A DNA stretch of 64,000 nt from Myotis daubentonii. Taxonomy: Eukaryota; Chordata; Mammalia; Chiroptera; Vespertilionidae. Position numbers and translations under genes: made by a program. Under the pieces are notes generated by a model. The model did no database searches and had not been told where the DNA came from. It was given only the letters and a program-made list of their open reading frames with translations. The stretch spans positions 56,945,205 to 57,009,204 of the forward strand of contig NC_081846.1 in the NCBI RefSeq assembly GCF_963259705.1. Reading direction: 5' to 3'. Shown here piece after piece: positions 57,477 to 64,000 of this stretch (position 1 is the stretch's first letter; each line of letters opens with the position of its first letter).

Positions 57477-58021
57477 GCGGGAAGATGGCGGTGATATAGG
57501 CAGACGCGTCCCAGGTCGTGTCCCGGAGCAAATGGAGTGAGCAGCTGAAACTAGTAACACTCACACCGAATTGGCGAAATTGCTCAGCTGGTGAGAGGGT
57601 TTGCAGCCGGGAAGAGCAGAACTCCCCTGGAAAGCAGATCCAAGCAACAGCAACCTCCTGAGCACCACATCCTCTGCTGAGGAACAGCAGCTGTACGTGA
57701 AACCTCGCCCCACCAGCCAGAAGAGCCACCACAGCTGTGAACAGCACCCACCAGAGGAGCTGCTGCCAACTGAAGAGCAGCTGCTACCGCAACTGCCCGA
57801 AGAGCAACCACAGACCAAGGAGTCACTGCCACCAAGGGAGCAACCACTGAACGACTCAACGTCTAGATATGTCAGTGAGATCAAACATGGGTAGACAAAG
57901 AAACCCCCAAAGGAAAGAGAAGGAGGACTCTCCAGAAAAGCAGCTAAGTAATACAGAGGCATGCAACATGACAGATAAAGAATTCAGAATAAGGGTCCTA
58001 GAGTGCATAAACCGGATGGAG
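57477..58021 (+). mobile_element. 3'-truncated L1: 5' UTR plus ORF1 start
   Basis: A 545-bp insert that begins with the L1 5' UTR ('gcgggaagatggcggtg', then a 'gcgtcccaggtcgtgtcccgg' GC-rich leader) and continues into ORF1. It stops abruptly after codon 45, has no 3' UTR and no poly(A). Identical 14-bp GAGACAGAAAGCAG copies flank it (57463-57476 and 58022-58035), and the host L1 resumes right after the second copy. Ordinary L1 copies lose their 5' end; this one has lost its 3' end. Confidence 0.8.
57887..58021 (+). pseudogene. L1 ORF1 N-terminal remnant (45 codons)
   Basis: Starts at ATG 57887 with MGRQRNPQRKEKEDSPEKQ, a basic start typical of L1 ORF1p, and reaches the beginning of the coiled-coil region (KEFRIRVLECINRMEE). 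The RRM and C-terminal RNA-binding domains are absent, and translation would run on into the host L1. It is a fragment with no expected function. Confidence 0.7.
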
Positions 58022-58244
58022 GAGACAGAAAGCAGAAGGATGTTGCTCGAGGCCAGGGGGAGAGAGAAGTGGGACTTATGTCATGGGTATGGAATTTCAG
58101 CTTTGCCAGATGAAAAGAGTCCCGGAGATTTGTTGAACATTAACGTATTTGAGATTATTAAGCTCTACATTTAAAAATGATTAAGATGGTAAATTTTATG
58201 TGATGCATATTTTAGCATAATTTAAAAATATATTATTTTTTATG

Positions 58245-59210
58245 TGGAAACATTAATAATTCACCACAATTTGCACAATCCCACTTTAGCATAGTTTTAA
58301 AAAGGGGAGGGCACCATGGCAGCTAACCTCAGTGCATCTCTGTGTGAGTTAGAAAAGGCACCTTTTCCCCAGATACCTTGCTGCTATCGGCTGGAAAATT
58401 ATTCCCATGCATGTACAGCTCCAGGTGATGTCAGCATGGAGGATGCCCCTAGAGTTGTGTAATGTGCTACCTGCCTGACGTTCCCAGACCCTGATGGAGA
58501 GCTTCACCTCTGAGAGGCTCTGCAAATAGTCCAGGTGTAAGTGGTGGTGTTTAAAGCTCCAGGAGATGGGGACACACAGACATCTGTGAATGGAGAAGTC
58601 TGGACTATTCCCGTTGCAGTGGTTGAAAGGCTGCTGCGTCACAGTGAGTCAAAGTGAAGTCCTCCAGGTGCTGAGCCGGAAGCTAGGAGGCAGCTTCGGG
58701 TCAGCAGGTGGGAGGGTTGTGCCAGGGCAGGAGGGCGTTGTCCCCAGGTGGCTCTTACTCACAGGTAGACACTGAAGAGGCCTCTGCGTAAGAGTGATTT
58801 TCCAGTGAGTTGGGACTGCCTAGAATTCCAGCGGCTTTCTTTATAACTGATAGATGAACAGAACTACAAATAACCTTAGACACCACTGTGTGCAAATCTC
58901 TCATTTCTCAGATGAGCCTGGAATGTTAAGTGACTCACCCATGGTCACCCACTGGCAGTTGGGGTTTGGCTGTGCTCTCCCTCTGGGCTTCAAAGTGGGG
59001 AAAGAGCATTAGAAAAGGGCAAGTAGAAGATTGTAGAGACCTGGGTGCCTCACTTCACAGTCATTACAATTCCCTTTTCCTCAAACCCCTAAGCCCCAGG
59101 AAGAGTGAATAGGGAAGAAAAAGGAGAAGTGTGAAAATATTGATAGTACTGAGAAGCATAAGAAAACTTAAGAAGAAACTGTAAGTAGTGTGTATTAGAA
59201 TTTTTATTAA
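58245..59210. other. No gene; possible MIR at 58850-58970
   Basis: A weak MIR-like phrase ('tttctcagatgagcctggaatgttaagtgactcaccc') is the only recognisable element. The remainder is unassigned. Confidence 0.35.
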
Positions 59211-59214
59211 CTTA

Positions 59215-59491
59215 CTAGAGGCCCAGTGCACAAATTCATGCATGGGTGGGGTCCCTTGGCCTGGCTGGCGATCGGGCCAGATCAGGGGCCGTATCACCCA
59301 ATCCCGATCAGGGCTAGTTGAGGCGAGCTGGCCAGGGGGAAGGACTGTGGAAGGCTGGCCGGCTGTGGGAGGTTGGCTGTGGGAGCACACTGACCACCAG
59401 GGGGCAGCTTCTGCATTGAGTGTCTCCCCTGGTGGTCAGTGCGCATCATAGTGACCGGTTGTTTGGTTGCTTAGGCTTTTAGATATATACA
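59215..59491 (-). mobile_element. HeliBat-type Helitron
   Basis: On the plus strand it starts CTAGAGGCCCAGTGCACAA, the complement of the Helitron 3' end, and finishes 'ttaggcttttagatatatac', the complement of the start. It carries the CTCF-like inverted repeat at 59386-59407 and 59424-59443. Same subfamily as 2824-3110. Confidence 0.85.
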
Positions 59492-59499
59492 TCCACTAA

Positions 59500-61195
59500 A
59501 TATATTGAACATCAACTTATGACAAGAATTATGTACCCGAGGATCATACCATCTAGTGGGGGAGAGAAATATGTAAACAGATAAATTATAAGAAACCTGG
59601 AAATGTGTGTTATCAGATGTATGAATCCAGTGCTAAGGGGACCTCTAGGAGGGAACAGCTATCTTCCCACAAAGGCCTTTGGGAAAGCTTTCCAGAGGAA
59701 GGGCTATTGGAGTGGGTCTTGAAGGGCGAATAGGAGTTTGGCAGGTGGGAAGGATGTGAGGGGAGTCCTAGGAATTCTGGGTGGAAGGAACAACTACTCT
59801 CTAGTCCTGGGGCAGAGCTAGAGAGTAGCTATATGTAGAATAACTTTAGGAATTATTGGAGGGTCCTGTGACAGGAGCACTCTGTAGAGTGTGGGAAGTG
59901 GCCTGGGCCAAGCCAAGGAGCTGGCATTTTCTCCTGTAGCTACAGAGTCGACAGAGGCTGCTGCACAGAGTGTGACAGGGCTCCTTGCTGACAAGGAGAG
60001 GCAGGCTCAGTGGAACACAAATGGCGGTGGGTGTGAGGGGAGGTGGGAGACCAGGGAGGCGGCTGCTGCCATGCCCTGGCTGTGCTGTGTCAGTGAACTT
60101 GCCAGGACCAGCCAGGCAGGGGGTGGGGAGCGGCCCAGCCTCCACCCCTCTGCAGCCATCTGCTCCTTCACACAGGCTGTGCCTCCTCCCACTCCTGAGC
60201 CAACAGCACTGCTGCTGCTGACACTGAGACAGTGGGGAGGCTGAGGAAAGGGAGGCCTGTGGTGAATGTCCGTCCCCCACCAACTCCCACCTTGTGGATG
60301 GGTCTGAAAATATGATGTGATTACGGCTTCTGCATTCAGGACATGTGCCGAGCAGTAAGCAGGGAAACAGGAATGTGTGTTTATCCCTTTCGGGGAGATA
60401 AACTGCATCTAATTCTGACAAAAGCAGGAGAAACCGGCCATCTGGGTGCAGCAGGGAAGGCTGCTAGTGGACAAGGCTTAAATCTGGAAGTGGCTGGGCA
60501 CGAGGAGAACATGTTAGCCTGAGCCCCATGGCTGTCGCCAGGAATAGGCAGGGACAAGGGAGTTGGCTGAGCCCCGAGGCTGAGGTGAGCCCTGTAGCAT
60601 AGACTTACCAGCCCAGGACACTCTCCAGCTGAGGATTTGAGAAGAGTTCCTTGTTTGATAACCCTCAGCTCAACATAATGCCCAATTCAGTAAGTAATTC
60701 TTAAATGAAATTAAACTGAGGTGATTAACCTCCGGAGACTCTTTACTTATAACCGTGTGCACCTGAATATAGCCCCAGGCTCGCAGCAACATTAAAAAAC
60801 CTGCACATTATATCTGGACAGGTTAGTATCAGGAGAGGAAGGAGCAAAAGGGTGCCGGGGGCTGGAACCAGGAGCAGAGGTGGAGAGTGGAGCCAGACCT
60901 GAGGTGAGCAGGGCCTGGGAGCCCTTTCTGGAAACCCAGGAAAGGGCTTGCCCAAGAGAGAAAACAGAGGTGCTGGCAGCGGTGGTGGTGGTGGTGGGGG
61001 AAGACACTTGAGGAACTTGGAACAACTGGATGGAAGTTTCTCAATATTTCAAATTACTACTCTGGCCATACTGGTGTTTCTGGTTATGAGGGTGAGAAGT
61101 AACATGTGAGTGTCACAGCAAAACTTGTCAAGACATGTTTGTTCTTGGCCTAAAAGATTGCTTTGGAGTCCAGGCTTGGAGAAAAGAGGAAGCAA
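59500..61195. other. No gene seen
   Basis: 59570-59900 resembles an old LINE (L2-like) but was not assigned. The longest reading frame of the window (191 codons, minus strand 59846-60421) lies here and overlaps frames on the other strand. It has no domain, transmembrane segment or conserved motif, so I do not call it a gene. Confidence 0.4.
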
Positions 61196-61198
61196 TAA

Positions 61199-61611
61199 TC
61201 CTATATAATAAAAGGCTAATATGCAAATTGACCAAACAGCGGAACAACCAGTTGCTATGCCACACACTGACCACCAGGGGGCAGATGCTCAAACAGGAGC
61301 TGCCCCCTGGTGGTCAGTGTGCTCCCACAGGGGGAGTGCCACTCAGCCAGAAGCCGGGCTCACGGCTGGTGAGGACAGCAGCGGTGGCAGGAGCCTCTCC
61401 GGCCTCCACGGCAGCACTAAGGAGCAGCTGAGCTGTAAGGAGCCTGTTGCTAAGGAGCAGCGAGATGAGTGGTAAGGAGTGAGCAGGTCCTGGGGATCGG
61501 GCCTAAGCTGGCAGGTGGACATCCCCTGAGGGGTCCTGGACTGCAAGAGGGTGCAGGCTGGACTGATGGATGCCCCCCTCCCTGCATAAATTTTGTGCAC
61601 CGGGCCTCTAG
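61199..61611 (+). mobile_element. HeliBat-type Helitron with perfect inverted repeat
   Basis: Starts TCCTATATAATAAAAGGC and ends 'ttttgtgcaccgggcctctag'. A perfect 22-bp inverted repeat (61263-61284 and 61300-61321) with a 15-bp spacer contains CCACCAGGGGGCAG, a CTCF-like core, in both orientations. Later 'aaggagcagctgagctg'-type direct repeats follow. Confidence 0.9.
61263..61321. promoter_or_regulatory. Inverted repeat with two convergent CTCF-like cores
   Basis: Each arm contains CCACCAGGGGGCAG or its complement CTGCCCCCTGGTGG, both matching CCASYAGRKGGC. The arms point toward one another with 15 bp between. Similar but diverged arms exist in the Helitrons at 2824 and 59215. Binding by CTCF is inference only. 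Confidence 0.5.
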
Positions 61612-61740
61612 TACTGTAATAATAGCTGTCTCCAAGCTCTTCACACTTATGCAACTCTTAATTCTCATAACAATTCCACAAGGTAGATACATTTGTTATC
61701 CCTATTTTGCAAATGAGGAAATTCAAGAGTGCACTGGATC
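61612..61740 (+). repeat. MIR SINE, 3' part
   Basis: 'aagctcttcacacttatgcaactcttaattctcataac' and 'atccctattttgcaaatgaggaaattcaag' fit MIR. The Helitron upstream may have inserted in its 5' part. Confidence 0.65.
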
Positions 61741-61744
61741 ATAA

Positions 61745-62220
61745 ACTTAATAAAATGAAAACAGCGGATACAATATCAAAAGTGTTGACTGTCTCATAGG
61801 AGTTTAAGAAACAATAGATACTTATCACAACCTGCTCTCATGGTCCAGGGGCTCCCCATACCTGCGACTCACACCAAAACTTTGTTTTGCAATTGCTGGA
61901 CTTGAAGGCAGGAGATTACAGTAGAATAGGTGAGAAATTGTTTTTAAAATTTTTATAGGTAAATCAGTGAGAACTGAATAACAGTTCTCTGTCCTGGGTT
62001 AATCAATGCTGGGATAGAGTTGCTTGCTCCAGGAAGCTCTTACTCCTGAGAGATGAGTACGAACCAACTAAACAGCTCTCCAATCAATAGCAACAACTTG
62101 CTCATCAAGATGCCCCTCGATACCCTCACCTCACTGAGCCCACAAATGCAAAGGCATTGTATCAAACTCTGCTTAATTTCAACCAATTCCTCACCATGCA
62201 AGTTCTGTTAAAAAAAAATA
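61745..62220. other. No gene seen
   Basis: No family assigned; the last bases before 62220 are A-rich and may be the target region of the L1 that follows. Confidence 0.45.
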
Positions 62221-62223
62221 AAT

Positions 62224-62761
62224 AAAGTACTGTCCATATATCCCAAGAAACCAGAAACTCCAATCAGAAAGGATATATGCACCCCTATGTTCATAGCAGC
62301 ACAATTCACCATAGCTAAGATTTGGAAACAGCCTAAATGCCCATCAGCAGATGAGTGGATTAAAAAACTGTGGCACATCTACACAATGGAATACTACACC
62401 GTTATAGAAAAGAAGGAACTTTTACCATTTGCAACAGCATGGATGAAGCTGGAGAGCATTATGCTAAGCGAAATAAGCCAGTCGGAGAAAGCTAAATATC
62501 ACATGATCTCATCCATATGTGGGATATAATGATCAACATAATTTGATGAACAAGAATAGATCCAGAGACAAATGGTAGGGGGGGGCATAGAGAGCAGCCA
62601 AAGGACTTGTATGCGTGCATATTAGCATAACCAATGGACACAGACACTGGGGCGGTGGGGGCTTGCCCGGGGTGGGAATGGCTTGGGCGGGGGGAGGGGT
62701 CAATTGGGAGAAAAAGGAGACATATGTAAAACTTTAGACAATAAATTTTTAAAAAAGTACT
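62224..62761 (+). mobile_element. Young 5'-truncated L1
   Basis: An L1 3' end of about 520 bp: ORF2 C-terminus, 3' UTR with 'gtatgcgtgcatattagcataacc' and a G-rich tract, then 'aataaatttttaaaaaa' tail. AAAGTACT at 62224-62231 and 62754-62761 is the probable target duplication. Low divergence in the coding part suggests a recent bat L1 insertion. Confidence 0.87.
62233..62529 (+). pseudogene. L1 ORF2 C-terminal remnant
   Basis: The frame is open from the insertion edge to the stop at 62529, including [19 protein letters not shown] and HIYTMEYYTVIEKKE, typical of the L1 ORF2p C-terminus. Endonuclease and reverse transcriptase domains are missing because of 5' truncation, so no active protein is expected. 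Confidence 0.85.
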
Positions 62762-63239
62762 CAGTTCAGGTCCTAAAAACCCGAAAATATCCTGTCCCTA
62801 CAACAGGTTTTTCTGGTCATCACTGAGGAGTTAACACTTGACAGCAGCATACAGTTAGTGACATAGCTCTGGTAACATTGTGACTTTATCGCTTAGACCA
62901 CCAGGTCTTGGAGCAGTCAGATGGGTGTAAAACACAGTCATTTCCTGCTGCAGTGACATGTGTTCCAAAACTAGAGCCCAAGATGTAAAAACTGGGGGCA
63001 TAGGGGCTCTGCTTCCCTGTGATCGACATGGTCATTGCAAGGACTGGCTCAGGGACCTCCCATTGCCCTCCACCCACAGCCTCTTGAGTTCCTGCCTCTG
63101 ACCAAGTAGCCATGAAGTGTGTCATGACACCCTGCAAACCTGGCCATAGAGACTGGACCTGAAATAGGGTTTTGACCAATGAAAACACTATGTTGAAGGG
63201 ATATATGCACCCCCATGTTCATAGCTACATTATTTAAAA

Positions 63240-63244
<5 letters not shown>

Positions 63245-63294
<50 letters not shown>
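63245..63294. repeat. (CA)n microsatellite
   Basis: About 25 CA units inside the L1 3' region. Confidence 0.97.
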
Positions 63295-63296
<2 letters not shown>

Positions 63297-63465
63297 ATAC
63301 CATGGAATATTATTCAGCCAGCAAAATGAAGGAAATCCTATCATTTGTGACAACATGGGTGGAACCTGAGGACATTATGTGAAGTGAAATAGGTTAAACA
63401 GAAAAAGACAAATACTGTATGATCTCACTTACACATGGAATTAAAAAAACAAACAAAATAAAACT

Positions 63466-63679
63466 GTCCGGCTGTTGTGGCTCAGTCGTTGAGCGTCGAC
63501 TCATGCACCAAGAAGTCACCATTTCAATTCCTGGTCAGGGCACATGCCCGGGTTGCCACTCAATCCCCTGTGGCAGGCGTACAGGAAGCAGCCAATTGAT
63601 GTTGATGTTTCTCTCTCATCGATGTTTCTATCTTTCTCCCCTTCCTGTCTCTCTAAAAAAATCAATTAAAAAAAAAACC
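63466..63679 (+). repeat. Ves SINE
   Basis: Starts 'gtccggctgttgtggctcagtcg' and ends 'aaaatcaattaaaaaaaaaacc'. It lies in the L1M 3' UTR. Confidence 0.9.
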
Positions 63680-64000
63680 TACTTAAAATCCAAACTCAGG
63701 AAAGAGATCAGATTTGTGGGCCTAGAAGCAGGTGGTGGGGGTGGAGGAATTGGACGAAGGTGGTCAAAAGGTATAAGCTTCTAGTTAAGAGATAAATAAG
63801 TACTGGGGATGTAATGTACAATAAGATGACTCTAGTCAACATTGCTGTATGGTATATTTGAAAGTTGTTATTAAGAGAGTAGATCCTAAGAGTGCTCATC
63901 ACAAGGAGAACCCCTCCCCCTTTTTGTATCTCTATGAGATGATGGATGTTAACTACACTTACTGTCAATTATATCTCAATAAAACTGGAAAGAAATAGAG

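Larger units (their letters stand above)
57140..58240 (+). repeat. Old L1M 3' region carrying two inserts
   Basis: Degenerate L1M: 'cataGCATTGTTCACAATGGCC', 'caacccaaatatccattgacatg', 'acggaacatgattcagccgtaag', then after the inserts 'gtatggaatttcagctttgccagatg' and 'taaaaatgattaagatggtaaattttatg'. It is interrupted by the U1-derived insert at 57252-57284 and the L1 5'-end insert at 57477-58021. Confidence 0.75.
63185..63990 (+). repeat. L1M 3' end, split by CA repeat and Ves SINE
   Basis: L1 order: 'ggatatatgcacccccatgttcatagc', then a (CA)n expansion, 'catggaatattattcagccagc', 'gacaaatactgtatgatctcac', a Ves SINE at 63466-63679, then 'ggggatgtaatgtacaataagatgactc' and 'tcaattatatctcaataaaactgg' up to the window end. 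Confidence 0.8.

Noticed and set aside
57256..57747. 163-codon minus-strand frame
   Set aside because: It is antisense to the old L1 and the inserted L1 5' UTR, so it has no independent coding origin.
57869..58174. 101-codon plus-strand frame as a gene
   Set aside because: Only 57887-58021 is L1 ORF1; the rest is host L1 3' UTR read by chance.
59846..60421. 191-codon minus-strand open frame, the longest in the window
   Set aside because: No recognisable domain, signal peptide or membrane segment, overlapping open frames on the other strand, and no exon boundaries; expected by chance in GC-rich DNA.

Overview
This window looks like gene-free nuclear DNA from a vespertilionid (vesper) bat. 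The evidence is its repeat content: about nineteen tRNA-derived Ves-type SINEs; thirteen short Helitrons that share a start resembling TCCTATATAATAAAAG and a 3' end resembling GTGCACCGGGCCTCTAG, which are the termini of the HeliBat families known from vesper bats; SPIN-like hAT elements; a young bat-type L1; and older mammalian repeats (MIR, L1M, MaLR/MLT1 LTRs). Open reading frames are short and most lie inside repeats. I found no convincing protein-coding exon, tRNA gene, rRNA gene or CRISPR array, so the region is intergenic or a large intron. Names and boundaries rest on recognition of termini, target-site duplications (TSDs) and consensus phrases; no alignment was run.

Layout. 1-5.4 kb: Ves SINEs, an old L1 3' end split by a Helitron, then a Helitron whose edge was hit by a SPIN-like hAT. 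5.9-6.7 kb: a reverse MLT1 LTR split by a hAT miniature element. 10.4-13.5 kb: four Helitrons (two joined directly), a Tc1/mariner-type miniature element and a Ves SINE. 14.1-15.1 kb: an ERV LTR with internal tandem repeats. 15-36 kb: many Ves SINEs, old L1 and MaLR pieces, a long TTTC/TTCC tract, a SPIN-like hAT and a probable reverse LTR. 37.2-38.6 kb: a 1-kb GC-rich Helitron with hairpin repeats, and a short Helitron. 43.2-46 kb: one old L1 3' end carrying three Helitrons, two of them head to tail. 49.5-52.2 kb: the longest stretch with little recognisable repeat. 56.2-58.2 kb: a hAT element with a perfect 8-bp TSD, followed by an old L1 that received two unusual retro-insertions. 59-64 kb: two more Helitrons, a young L1 3' end, older L1 sequence and a Ves SINE.

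The most interesting part is 57.2-58.0 kb. An old L1 contains (a) the first 33 nucleotides of U1 snRNA between 16-17 bp direct repeats and (b) 170 bp further on, the 5' UTR and first 45 codons of a bat L1, without its 3' end or a poly(A) tail, between 14-bp direct repeats. Both inserts keep the RNA 5' end and lack the 3' end, the reverse of ordinary L1 products. Other notable signals are zero-spacer Helitron tandems, a Helitron-borne inverted repeat whose arms contain a CTCF-like core, and a hAT element carrying a strong consensus 5' splice site.
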